The notes beneath the pieces were generated by a model. The model saw nothing but the letters and a program-made list of their open reading frames with translations, had not been told where the DNA came from and ran no database searches. Shown here piece by piece: positions 18,378 through 27,347 of a DNA stretch of 64,000 nucleotides (position 1 is the first letter of the stretch; every line of letters starts with the position of its first letter). The DNA comes from CAXBOO01 sp963977425 (GTDB lineage Bacteria > Bacteroidota > Bacteroidia > Flavobacteriales_D > Luteibaculaceae), in NCBI GenBank assembly GCA_963977425.1, contig CAXBOO010000002.1:452546-516545 (forward strand), given 5' to 3'. The translations under genes were made by a program, and so were the position numbers.

Positions 18378-19565
18378 CTAAGCTTTCAAAGCTTCAAGTG
18401 CTAAATTAGCCATGTTGGCTGCGCCAATAGACAATGCATCTTCATCGGCATCAAACTTTGGATGATGAACACCAAACACAATGTCTTTGGCTTCATTTCT
18501 TACTCCCAACCTAAAGAAACAGGCTGGAACTTTTTGAGAATAAAAAGAAAAATCTTCCGCTGTCATTCGTATTGGCAAATCGACAACATTCTCATCACCC
18601 ATCAACCGTTTAGAAGTAACCATAGCTTTACGGGTTAATTCTTCATTGTTATGCAAATACGGGTAACCTAAAGCTATTTTCAGATTAATTTTAACACCAT
18701 GAGCCAGCTCCATTCCTTTTGCTAAAGCTTTTAATTTCTCATGAGCTTGAGCTCTAAATTCCTCATTCATTGCTCTGAAAGTACCTTCCAAATGCACAAA
18801 CTGAGGTATTACATTGGTTGCGCCACCATCACTGTTTATTTTTCCAAAAGTTAAAACGGCAGGTTCTACTGGGTTTTTGAACCGACTGATTATGGATTGT
18901 GCTTCTACGATAAACAACGAACTAACATACACGGTATCGATACCCTGATGCGGCATCGCTCCATGAGCACCTTTACCTTCTATTGCAACATACAATTCAT
19001 CGCAACTAGCCATGTACATCCCTTCGCGAAAACCAATTTTCCCAACTTCTAACTCAGGAAAAACATGCATGGCATAAATGCTATCCACTTTCGGATGTTC
19101 TAACACCCCTTCTTTAATGAGGATGGACGCGCCACCTGGCAAACGTTCTTCACCTGGTTGAAAAATCAATTTAACGACCCCATTCAATTCGGCCTCGTGC
19201 TTCTTCAACAGTTTGGCAGCTCCAAGCAAACAAGTACTATGTACGTCATGTCCACAAGCATGCATCACACCCTTCACTTTAGACACAAACACATGCTCAT
19301 TAGCTTCTTCAATAGGCAAAGCATCTAAATCTGCTCTAAGGGCAATGCATTTCCCTTTGGAAGCATCTCCTATGAGTGCAACTACACCTGTTTTACCAAT
19401 TCTTTTAGAATCAACACCTATTTTTTTAAGTTCATTTTGAACAAATTTGGCGGTATTTTCTTCATGAAAAGACAGCTCAGGATTTTGATGAATATGTCTT
19501 CTTATTCTGCGTAAATCTTCCTCCAAAAAAGACGCTTGATGAAGTAATTCTCTTGAACTGCTCAT
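18378..19565 (-). CDS. M20-family metal-dependent amidohydrolase
   Basis: A 395-residue cytosolic hydrolase of the M20D group (N-acyl-amino-acid, hippurate or IAA-amino-acid hydrolases). Motifs seen: RRHIHQNPELSFHE, ALRADLDALPIEE, MHACGHDVHSTCLLGAA with metal-binding Cys/His, FQPGEERLPGGASILI, and the C-terminal RMTAEDFSFYSQ. It has a dimerisation insert near residues 180-290. The substrate is not predictable. Its ATG overlaps the TSUP transporter stop by four bases, so it is the last gene of a three-gene operon with the TolB-like protein. Confidence 0.92.
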   Translation of the reverse strand: MSSSRELLHQASFLEEDLRRIRRHIHQNPELSFHEENTAKFVQNELKKIGVDSKRIGKTGVVALIGDASKGKCIALRADLDALPIEEANEHVFVSKVKGVMHACGHDVHSTCLLGAAKLLKKHEAELNGVVKLIFQPGEERLPGGASILIKEGVLEHPKVDSIYAMHVFPELEVGKIGFREGMYMASCDELYVAIEGKGAHGAMPHQGIDTVYVSSLFIVEAQSIISRFKNPVEPAVLTFGKINSDGGATNVIPQFVHLEGTFRAMNEEFRAQAHEKLKALAKGMELAHGVKINLKIALGYPYLHNNEELTRKAMVTSKRLMGDENVVDLPIRMTAEDFSFYSQKVPACFFRLGVRNEAKDIVFGVHHPKFDADEDALSIGAANMANLALEALKA

Positions 19566-19930
19566 TTCGAAAAAATCATTTTTATTGAGGCGAAAAATAA
19601 GATTACACCAAAAACACGTTTAACTGTAACAGGAGATAATTTCAAAGAAAATTTACTTCCAAAAAAAGCTCCAATAACAAATACACTGGCCAATATCATT
19701 CCATATTTCCAGTTGAGATTGCCTGCTTGATAATAATTATAACAAGCCAAAATTCCAATAGGAGGAAGCATCATAACTAACGATGTACCTTGAGCTTCGT
19801 GTTGAGATAAGCCTAAAAAATATACCAAACAAGGAACTATCAAAAGTCCACCTCCGATACCGACAAAACCACTTAATACTCCAGCCGCTAAGCCAATAAA
19901 AACAAGTGCTAAAATTGTAGAGAATTGCAT
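19562..19930 (-). CDS. Half-size TSUP (TauE/SafE) membrane transporter
   Basis: A 122-residue membrane protein with about four hydrophobic segments. It carries one copy of the TSUP repeat signature: GLAAGVLSGFVGIGGGLLIVP (split over residues 14-34) and then QGTSLVMMLPP. Typical TSUP proteins have about 250 residues with two such halves, so this one likely works as a homodimer. Family members export sulfite, sulfonates or organic acids; the substrate here is unknown. It follows the TolB-like gene by 3 bases and overlaps the amidohydrolase start by 4. Confidence 0.85.
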   Translation of the reverse strand: MQFSTILALVFIGLAAGVLSGFVGIGGGLLIVPCLVYFLGLSQHEAQGTSLVMMLPPIGILACYNYYQAGNLNWKYGMILASVFVIGAFFGSKFSLKLSPVTVKRVFGVILFFASIKMIFSK

Positions 19931-19933
19931 AGG

Positions 19934-22900
19934 TTAAAAATCTAAAGCCAAAGATAAATAAAACAGCCGCTGGCTTTCGCCAATTGGATTGATCGGATAT
20001 GCCCAATCGGCTTTCACAAAGTACCCCAACAAATACGCTCGCAGGCCAAAACCATACCCTCCAACAAATGGATTTTCTCTAGTTTGTAAAGACACCGTAA
20101 CGGGATTCCCTTCTATTACATCCACATTGAATGCATTTTCTCTATCGTAAGGATTTATACCCGTCCAAGCTGTACCAATATCAGTAAAAGCTACTGCTTG
20201 AAGGCTTTCTAGAAAACGGGATTTCAATGGTTTTTTACTGAAATATTTCACAATAGGAAAACGCAATTCAGAGTTTAGCAACACAAATTGATTTCCATTT
20301 CGGATGTTTCTATTATGCCCTCTAAGTGGCGTAACGGTTCCTTGATACAGATAATCTGTAAGGTCGGGCGACTTAGAATTATCTTCAGCTTCGGGCAAGT
20401 ACAACCATCTATCTACACCACCTGCATAGAATAACACTTTAGACCTCCCTCCAGTTGCAGAAAAAGCCAATCGGTTTGCCCAAATGATGCTTCTATGAAT
20501 TTTGGTGTAATGTCTCGCATCAAAACCAAGCGTTATCAATTCACCTTTCAACTCCGAACCTCGGTAGTATTCCGCAAAAAACTTAACCCTTAATCCTTGT
20601 CGTAAATTGGTAGAAATCGGTAAGGTGTTATCGAAAACATAATTGGCTCTTAATCCATATGTATACTCTTCAAAAGGTTCAGCTTCCAAACTAAATACAT
20701 CGGTAGCCAAAGGCACAACTCTATCGTATTTCAACAAAGGCACCAGTTCCACTGAAGTGACTTCAGAAATAGCATAATGATTGACATAATTGGCGGTGTA
20801 CGTCTGCGACCCAAATACATTCAACCCATTTGTAAATCGAGAGTTTACACGCGTTAATACAAACGATTTATCCAAACGCTTGCGCAAATTATCATAGCGA
20901 AGTAAATAATCGTTGTTTTCTAAATTGGCACTAAATCGAATTCCTCCCGTGATGCGGTAATCTTCAAACAAATCGCTAACGCCAACTTTTGAAAACACAC
21001 CTAAACCAGGACTTACAGTTTGCGGTCCTAGCAACAATTGGTAAAATCCGTTGATGTAGTTATTATCGATCTGAGCAGAAAAATCTTTTGCGGTAAAATT
21101 GATGTTATAATTCCGTCTTTCTATTCCTAATTCTTCTGGTTTATTATTCTCGCTTTGCTTAATCTTTGCTTCGTCGTCTGTAAAAACATAATTCTCTATG
21201 TCGATTCCACGTTTCTTTTCACTTTTAAATTTCAACGCATTGCCATTGGCTTTTTTAGCAACGCTCTTGTAATTATCGTTTACAACCGTAGAAGTATCTA
21301 GGGTATTGAAATTGAAGCTTTTTATGCTTTTCACATTCCCAACAGAAGTTTCAGAAAACTCTACAGCTTCATCTGCAGCAGTATTCCCTATATAAAAACC
21401 ATAACGACCATTTGCATAAATAAGCAAAGAATACTCTCCAGTTTTTGGAGAAATGCTATAATCTTCAACATGCCTATCGATATTCGAAACAGGATACGAA
21501 TCGGTAAAATAATTGTAGCGAATAATGGTATCAACACTCAATATGCTACTATCTTTTCTACCAACAAAACGATTGTATGCACCATACTTGTCGCTTAAAT
21601 ACGTAAACGATTCTCCGTCGTAAGGTTGTGCTAAAATCTCATTCTCTTTTGGCGTATCAGTTAGTCTAACTCTTTTGCGTTTGGCATCTAACTTAAATAC
21701 ATCGTAAGTGTTTTGAAACACATCGCTTGACGTTGCAGAAGCGCTTGGGGCATTTGAAGTAAATAGAATTTCACCGTTTTCTTTTACGCTTGGATTCATG
21801 TCATCCCATGTATCGTTGGTTAAGTTTGTTTGACGATTACCCGTAATGAAATAGCGATACAAGTCTGACTTACCATCTCGCGACGCACTTAAAATGAGCG
21901 TTTTCCCGTCAGGTTCATAAGCCATTGAGCTTATTTTGTCCAATGCAAAAATTTCAGTTTCGTCTAGTTCGTCTTTTGAAAGATTGTACGTAACCAAAAA
22001 TAAGCGACCCTTTTTCTCTTGAGTAAAGGCTAATATTTTAGACTTTGGGTGCCATGCCAAAACAGGAAAGCTTTTATCGGTGTTTCTTAAAAGCTTATGA
22101 TCGGCTTTGATGATTTTATTTCTAGAATCGTCTTCAATGTTGTAAACAAATACTCTGTATTGCCCAAGTTCATTGCTTACATAGGCTAAATGTTTGGCAT
22201 TTGGACTCAACTTAGCTTGTGTGTATACCCTAGCTTCTTTTACCTTAATATCTTGTTTTTGATATTTACTTACCGCAGTAGACCAAGCATCTGAATTGTA
22301 CTTGGCGGTATAAAAATTTTTGTATTCCAGAAATAATCCATCCAAAGAAAATCCCAAAACATATAAGATACCCTCTTCAACATTTCGGGTTACACTCGTC
22401 ATTGCAAGTATATTGGCAAAAACTTTTTCACCATATTTTTCTGCTATAAAATTCCACATGCTCAAGCCAGCATATTCGGTCATTACACCTTCAAGTCTAT
22501 TGAAGTTTTCAAGCTCGCCATTTAAGAAAGCATCTTTCACTTTTAAATCAACTTCGGTACTAAACCCTTTAGAATAATAGGCTACTATACCTTTTGTAAA
22601 CCAAGTTGGCAAACTCATCAATGCACTCGAACGAACGTTGTCTTGAAGGCTACTACCATACAAGCTCATATCAACAAAAACTTGTGTAAGCCCCAATTTA
22701 ATTTGCTCATCCAAGGCCTTCATTGTACCAGGATAATAGACAAATAAGTTGTTTCCGATAAGCTGTGTTGTTCCTCCGATGTTGTAATCAGTATTGGCTT
22801 CGTACCCAATGTTGCTTTGTTTAAAATCAGAAAATGATTTATAAACTATAACCTGCAACTTGTTTTCAAGCGTGATCTCAAACTGATTTTCGTAAAGCGG

Positions 22901-23137
22901 CAAATAATTTTGAACTCTTTCGGCAACCGTTTTCGCCAAATTTTCGCCGCCTTTATAGAAGTAACTATTGAATTTTGGGTAACGGTAATATTGCCAATAA
23001 AACTCTTGGTATTGCACTCTATTTTTCCCAAATTGCTGCTCAGAACCATTGTAAAATTGAGCATAGGTTTCTTGCACCAAAAACTGGAGGCAAAAAACAA
23101 TGATAAATATGCTGTATCTTTTTTTCAATTCTGACAT
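19934..23137 (-). CDS. Large outer-membrane protein: peptidase-MA-like, TolB-like propeller and Omp85-like barrel regions
   Basis: 1067 residues with a signal peptide ending near residue 27 (ETYAQ). Residues about 30-290 resemble a gluzincin 'peptidase MA' domain, with LPTWFTKGIVAYYSKG at the usual second-motif site, but the HExxH zinc motif is not there (EQIKLGLTQVF instead), so it is probably not a peptidase. Residues about 300-620 hold WD40/TolB-like propeller repeats (KLSPNAKHLAYVSNE, SMAYEPDGKTLILSASRDGKSDLYR). The last 350 residues are barrel-like, with LRGHN...LNSELRFPI, FTDIGTAWTG and a terminal LSLALDF, as in Omp85/BamA barrels. Often annotated 'TolB-like' in relatives; true function unknown. 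First gene of its operon. Confidence 0.78.
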   Translation of the reverse strand: MSELKKRYSIFIIVFCLQFLVQETYAQFYNGSEQQFGKNRVQYQEFYWQYYRYPKFNSYFYKGGENLAKTVAERVQNYLPLYENQFEITLENKLQVIVYKSFSDFKQSNIGYEANTDYNIGGTTQLIGNNLFVYYPGTMKALDEQIKLGLTQVFVDMSLYGSSLQDNVRSSALMSLPTWFTKGIVAYYSKGFSTEVDLKVKDAFLNGELENFNRLEGVMTEYAGLSMWNFIAEKYGEKVFANILAMTSVTRNVEEGILYVLGFSLDGLFLEYKNFYTAKYNSDAWSTAVSKYQKQDIKVKEARVYTQAKLSPNAKHLAYVSNELGQYRVFVYNIEDDSRNKIIKADHKLLRNTDKSFPVLAWHPKSKILAFTQEKKGRLFLVTYNLSKDELDETEIFALDKISSMAYEPDGKTLILSASRDGKSDLYRYFITGNRQTNLTNDTWDDMNPSVKENGEILFTSNAPSASATSSDVFQNTYDVFKLDAKRKRVRLTDTPKENEILAQPYDGESFTYLSDKYGAYNRFVGRKDSSILSVDTIIRYNYFTDSYPVSNIDRHVEDYSISPKTGEYSLLIYANGRYGFYIGNTAADEAVEFSETSVGNVKSIKSFNFNTLDTSTVVNDNYKSVAKKANGNALKFKSEKKRGIDIENYVFTDDEAKIKQSENNKPEELGIERRNYNINFTAKDFSAQIDNNYINGFYQLLLGPQTVSPGLGVFSKVGVSDLFEDYRITGGIRFSANLENNDYLLRYDNLRKRLDKSFVLTRVNSRFTNGLNVFGSQTYTANYVNHYAISEVTSVELVPLLKYDRVVPLATDVFSLEAEPFEEYTYGLRANYVFDNTLPISTNLRQGLRVKFFAEYYRGSELKGELITLGFDARHYTKIHRSIIWANRLAFSATGGRSKVLFYAGGVDRWLYLPEAEDNSKSPDLTDYLYQGTVTPLRGHNRNIRNGNQFVLLNSELRFPIVKYFSKKPLKSRFLESLQAVAFTDIGTAWTGINPYDRENAFNVDVIEGNPVTVSLQTRENPFVGGYGFGLRAYLLGYFVKADWAYPINPIGESQRLFYLSLALDF

Positions 23138-23160
23138 GTAACCGTCGACTAATATACCAA

Positions 23161-23793
23161 ATGAAGCACTTAAAAGTTTTTACATTCAATGCATTTCAAG
23201 AAAATACTTACGTTTTATGGAACGCAAAAAAGGAAGCTATCATTATAGATCCAGGAAATAGTTCGTCATTTGAAAATCAAGAACTATCTGACTTTCTTGA
23301 ATCTGAAGGATTGACACCTATAGAACTTCTATTAACTCACGCTCACATCGATCATGTTTTGGGGGTAGACTATGTGTACCGAACCTATAAACTTGTTCCA
23401 CGTTTGTTTCTAGAAGATGCATTTACATATTCACTTGCGCAAAAAAGTGCCGACATGTATCAAATTCCATACACTGCAGGACCTGAACCAAATTACTTTG
23501 ACACTTTAAATGGATTTATTTATGGTGACTTGAAACTACAAGTTCGATTTGTACCTGGCCATGCTAAAGGGCATGTTATCTTCATCAACGAGGATGAAAA
23601 TTTCGCAATAGTAGGTGACACCATTTTTAGAGGTAGCATTGGCAGAACTGACCTACCAGGAGGTAACCATGATGAATTATTGAGTAAAATACAATCTGAA
23701 ATTTTCACACTGCACCCAGACATGGAATTACATCCAGGTCACGGACCACACACTACAGTTCAATATGAGAAAGACAATAATCCTTTCTTTTAG
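23161..23793 (+). CDS. MBL-fold metallo-hydrolase (glyoxalase-II-like)
   Basis: A 210-residue metallo-beta-lactamase-fold hydrolase. The zinc motif THAHIDHVLG (HxHxDH, about residues 59-68) is intact, as are the later ligands in PGHAKGHV, GDTIFRGSIGRTDLPGG and the terminal HPGHGPHTT. The short length without the HAGH C-terminal substrate domain of human/E. coli glyoxalase II matches the broad 'hydroxyacylglutathione hydrolase-like' group; thioester hydrolysis is likely but the substrate is unknown. It starts 23 bases from the divergent TolB-like gene and ends in a 4-base convergent overlap with the barrel gene. Confidence 0.9.
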   Translation: MKHLKVFTFNAFQENTYVLWNAKKEAIIIDPGNSSSFENQELSDFLESEGLTPIELLLTHAHIDHVLGVDYVYRTYKLVPRLFLEDAFTYSLAQKSADMYQIPYTAGPEPNYFDTLNGFIYGDLKLQVRFVPGHAKGHVIFINEDENFAIVGDTIFRGSIGRTDLPGGNHDELLSKIQSEIFTLHPDMELHPGHGPHTTVQYEKDNNPFF

Positions 23794-24644
23794 AACATTC
23801 TAACGCCCGTTTTACGACGGCGTTTTCTATCCATATTTACCCTATTGTCGAATTCTGCGCAACTATTTCTACGCATTGGACGGTGGATGTAATACTTTAC
23901 TGCGAAAATAATTGGGTTGTATTTGCTATGGAAATAGTTTCTTCCAATACCGATACTATCCAAATTTGAAAAATCGTAAAGTTGGATTTCTACACTCGGA
24001 ACTAAAAACGTTTCTCTAGTTAGTTTGAAGCCAAAAGCCAACTTTGCATGCACCGCAACCTTAAAATTCTTTTCAGGAAAGGTATAATTAGCTACATCAG
24101 CATCTAATTCATAACTCTTTTTTCCGCCAAATCTAAAATCGCCATGTACGCCAAATCCAGGCATGATAAAGCTGTAATTTGACATTTGAAAAATTCGGTT
24201 AAAGTTAAAATGAGCTGTAATATTTAAGTCATTGTACTTCGCATCCTCATCGTAAAAACGCAAGGTATCAGCTGTAGGATCTTGCGGAGAAAGCAAATAG
24301 GCATTCAACTCTTGATAATGCTTTAACTGCTTAAAAGCCAAGCCATAATCAATGTTATTTATTATTACGGCGTTGCGGAAATAATGAAAACGCCCCACTT
24401 CTCCATAAATTCCAAGGAAGGACGAAGACTTTACGTCGCCATAAAACAATGAGTCAGAACTTTGCTTCAAAAGCATGTTATCCTCATTGGTATTGTTAAG
24501 ATTATATGTTGCTCCTAATCCAACAATCCAGCCAGTGTTAGGATACCCAGGTCTTTCCTCAAATAATGGGGTAAAAACTCTATCGTATTGAGCTTTGGCA
24601 TACACTGCCGAAAAAAGCAAAATAATTGCAAGCAATCTTTTCAT
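23790..24644 (-). CDS. Outer-membrane beta-barrel protein with basic C-terminal tail
   Basis: 284 residues with a signal peptide (MKRLLAIILLFSAVYAKAQ). The chain alternates polar and aromatic residues as in a small barrel (WIVGLGATYNL, FLGIYGEVGRFHY, MPGFGVHGDFRFGG, HAKLAFGFKL, IIFAVKYYIH). After the last strand a strongly basic tail follows (RPMRRNSC... then DRKRRRKTGVRMF). Some T9SS accessory barrels look similar, but I cannot assign a name. It lies 8 bases after kmo on the same strand, so it is transcribed with the kynurenine genes; the link may be only positional. Confidence 0.75.
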   Translation of the reverse strand: MKRLLAIILLFSAVYAKAQYDRVFTPLFEERPGYPNTGWIVGLGATYNLNNTNEDNMLLKQSSDSLFYGDVKSSSFLGIYGEVGRFHYFRNAVIINNIDYGLAFKQLKHYQELNAYLLSPQDPTADTLRFYDEDAKYNDLNITAHFNFNRIFQMSNYSFIMPGFGVHGDFRFGGKKSYELDADVANYTFPEKNFKVAVHAKLAFGFKLTRETFLVPSVEIQLYDFSNLDSIGIGRNYFHSKYNPIIFAVKYYIHRPMRRNSCAEFDNRVNMDRKRRRKTGVRMF

Positions 24645-24652
24645 AGTACAAA

Positions 24653-26002
24653 TTAAACAGACAATAGCATACGGTCAACTATTTCATTTTCTATTTCCTC
24701 AGAATCCCAAATAAGCTCAATGTCTTTTTTCAACATGATTTCATCCATTATTTCGGATTGCTTTTTACCGTTACGCAAAGCTATTCTATAAGGAGTATTG
24801 CTAAACGTTACTTGAGAATATAATGGCATCCATACCGTAGGATGTTTTTCAGCAATTCGACGTTCTATTTTCTTGCGAAGTAAAAACTGAGGATTAGCTG
24901 TGCTGTCACGCATTTCCACATAATTATTCAACGACAGCTCTAAAATAGCATCGGTGTCGATTTTTCGTTTTTTGGCAAATCGAGCAAAAAGACCTTTTTG
25001 ATTTTTTTCCTTCAATAAGCGTTGAAAAAGCAAATAGCAATCTTCCAATCCACTGTTCATACCTTGTCCGTAGAATGGTACAATAGCATGAGAGGCGTCG
25101 CCTAACAACAATACTTTATCTTCATATCCCCATGGTGTGCACTTGATGCTAACCAAAACGGAAGTTGGATTATTTTCAAAATCAGATTCTAAGTCCGGCA
25201 TCAATTCACTAGCAGTAGGAAATACAGCGTTGAAAAAACGCCTCACGTTTTTACTGCTATCCAATGCTTTAAAGGATGTTTCTCCTTCAAACGGCATAAA
25301 TAAAGTACAAGTAAAGCTTCCGTCTTGATTAGGCAAAGCGATAAGCATAAAATTACCACGAGGCCAAATATGGAGCCCATCAGCTGGAAGTATATGTTTA
25401 CCATTTACAGATGGAATGGTCAACTCTTTGTAACCATGCGACAAATATTTTTGACTAAAATTAAACCGTTCGGTTTTCATCAATTCTTGCCTCAAAATGG
25501 AATACGCACCATCGGTACCATACACTTTATCAAAACTACTTGACTGCACCGTTTTTAACTCACTATTTTCAAATTGGAGAGAGTTCTCTTCGAGATTAAT
25601 CCCTAAACATTTTTCCTCAAAGTGTAGCGTGATGTTATCGTTACTCTCGCATTCGGCAAGTAAAAGTTTATTGAAATTGGCTCTCGAAATTGAATAAATG
25701 CATTGTTTTTCATTACCATAAGGCTGAAAAGCTGCACCATCTTCAGTATGGATGTATCGACCATACATAGCTGTTGAACAATCAATAACTTTTTCAGACA
25801 ATCCTAATTCTGAAAGCGCTGTTATACCCCTAGTAGACAAAGCCATATTAATGGATCTACCGGCCTCCATTTCAGCATTTTTAGGATTTGGTCTACGCTC
25901 GTAAACATCAACTTTATGCCCCAATTTGGCCATAAATAAAGCTTGAGTACACCCTACGAGTCCTCCTCCAACAACGGCAATATTTTCAGAATTTCTTACC
26001 AA
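24653..26002 (-). CDS. kmo: Kynurenine 3-monooxygenase
   Basis: This FAD/NADPH enzyme turns kynurenine into 3-hydroxykynurenine. An N-terminal Rossmann motif VVGGGLVGCTQALFMAKLG is followed by ERR, the substrate-side SINMALSTRG near residue 50, and the second FAD motif LLGDASHAIVPFYGQGMNSGLED. The C-terminal helical part is present (449 residues, a normal length). The frame has no early ATG: the start is a TTG at 26002 directly after the kynU stop, so it depends on kynU translation. With kynU it forms the middle of the tryptophan-to-quinolinate (NAD) route. TDO, formamidase and HAAO genes are not in the window. Confidence 0.93.
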   Translation of the reverse strand: MVRNSENIAVVGGGLVGCTQALFMAKLGHKVDVYERRPNPKNAEMEAGRSINMALSTRGITALSELGLSEKVIDCSTAMYGRYIHTEDGAAFQPYGNEKQCIYSISRANFNKLLLAECESNDNITLHFEEKCLGINLEENSLQFENSELKTVQSSSFDKVYGTDGAYSILRQELMKTERFNFSQKYLSHGYKELTIPSVNGKHILPADGLHIWPRGNFMLIALPNQDGSFTCTLFMPFEGETSFKALDSSKNVRRFFNAVFPTASELMPDLESDFENNPTSVLVSIKCTPWGYEDKVLLLGDASHAIVPFYGQGMNSGLEDCYLLFQRLLKEKNQKGLFARFAKKRKIDTDAILELSLNNYVEMRDSTANPQFLLRKKIERRIAEKHPTVWMPLYSQVTFSNTPYRIALRNGKKQSEIMDEIMLKKDIELIWDSEEIENEIVDRMLLSV

Positions 26003-27280
26003 TTACTTTTTATAGAACGCTTCTATAATTTTTAATGTTTCGCAAATGTCCATAAAGTTATTGTACAATGGTACCGGCGCCAATCGAATTACGTTTGGTT
26101 TTCGATAATCAGGCACGACTCCTTCTGAACACATATAATCAAACAATTCTTTTGCCTGATCTTTTACATAAATAGAAACTTGACTACCTCTTTCAGACAT
26201 AGATTTAGGACTGATTATTTCAAAATACGCACCTCCAAGTTTTGCGTTCAAATCATGCAAACCTGCAGCCAAGTATTCAGATAATCTATCTCTTTTAGAA
26301 AACAATTTTTCTTTACCAGCATCCAAAAACAAAGACAAACTAGCTGCAATTGGCGCAATAGCCAAGGCTGGTCCATTACTCTGTTGCCATCCGTCAGCAC
26401 CTTCCATAGGAACAAACTTTTTGTCCATATTGAATCTCGTTTTTTGCTCGTAACCCCACCAACCGGCCATTCTTGGCAAGTTGCTTTTGTGGTGCTTTTC
26501 GTGCACAAAAATTCCTGATGGCGCTCCAGGACCACTGTTCATATATTTATACGTGCACCAGCAAGCAAAATCTACGTTCCAATCATGCAATTGGCACTCT
26601 ACATTTCCTGCAGCATGGGCCAAATCCCAACCAACAACTATATTTTTACTTTGAGCAAATTGAGTTATTGCAGGCATATCCAAAACTTGACCTGAGTAAT
26701 AATTAAGTCCACCAACCAACATCAATGCCGTATCGTCGGCATGTTTATCGATAAATGCTTTGGTGGTGTCGGTATCAAACAACTTCCCTTCTGAATATGG
26801 TATTTCCAAAAGATTTTCTTCAGGATCAAGTCCTTGCAAACGCAAAAAACTTTCTACAACATAGTAGTCAGACGGAAATGCTTTTTCTTCAATAATGATT
26901 TTCTTTTTTGTGCCATTTTGTTTGTAAAAAGAGCTCAACATTAAATGCAAATTGGTTGTAAGTCCGTTCATTACACTTACTTCACTCTCTTTAGCTCCCA
27001 TCATGTAAGCAAACCCTTTTTTAGAGGCCGCATGGAGATTAAACCATTGATCTTCACCAGTAAAATGTCCATCAACCGCTTCTGCTCCCCACTTATCTAA
27101 ATGACGCTCTACAGCTTCCCTGCAGCGTTTGCTTTGCAATCCAAGAGAATTACCTGTGAAATACAATACAGGTTTCCCATTGTGTTGAGGAAAAATGAAT
27201 TCTTCACGAAATGATTTCAAGTCACACTTTTCATCTTCCTTAGACGCCCATTCTTTGGTAAACTCCATAGCCATTAACAT
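26003..27280 (-). CDS. kynU: Kynureninase
   Basis: This PLP enzyme cleaves 3-hydroxykynurenine to 3-hydroxyanthranilate and alanine. It is a fold-type I aminotransferase-like protein of 425 residues. Family features: YFTGNSLGLQSKR near the N-terminus, the VMNGLTTNLHLML cofactor region, VGWDLAHAAGN, and the PLP-lysine site DFACWCTYKYMNSGPG. The C-terminal RGSQVSIY and PNVIRLAPVPLYNNF are also typical. ATG 27280 is followed by ATGs at 27274 and 27268, any of which may be used. It heads the operon kynU-kmo-barrel and is divergent from hemL. Confidence 0.95.
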   Translation of the reverse strand: MLMAMEFTKEWASKEDEKCDLKSFREEFIFPQHNGKPVLYFTGNSLGLQSKRCREAVERHLDKWGAEAVDGHFTGEDQWFNLHAASKKGFAYMMGAKESEVSVMNGLTTNLHLMLSSFYKQNGTKKKIIIEEKAFPSDYYVVESFLRLQGLDPEENLLEIPYSEGKLFDTDTTKAFIDKHADDTALMLVGGLNYYSGQVLDMPAITQFAQSKNIVVGWDLAHAAGNVECQLHDWNVDFACWCTYKYMNSGPGAPSGIFVHEKHHKSNLPRMAGWWGYEQKTRFNMDKKFVPMEGADGWQQSNGPALAIAPIAASLSLFLDAGKEKLFSKRDRLSEYLAAGLHDLNAKLGGAYFEIISPKSMSERGSQVSIYVKDQAKELFDYMCSEGVVPDYRKPNVIRLAPVPLYNNFMDICETLKIIEAFYKK

Positions 27281-27347
27281 ACAAATTAGAAAAATTAAAT
27301 TCTAGAAAAAGAAAAAACATTAATGTTGCAAAAACAATACTGCAACT

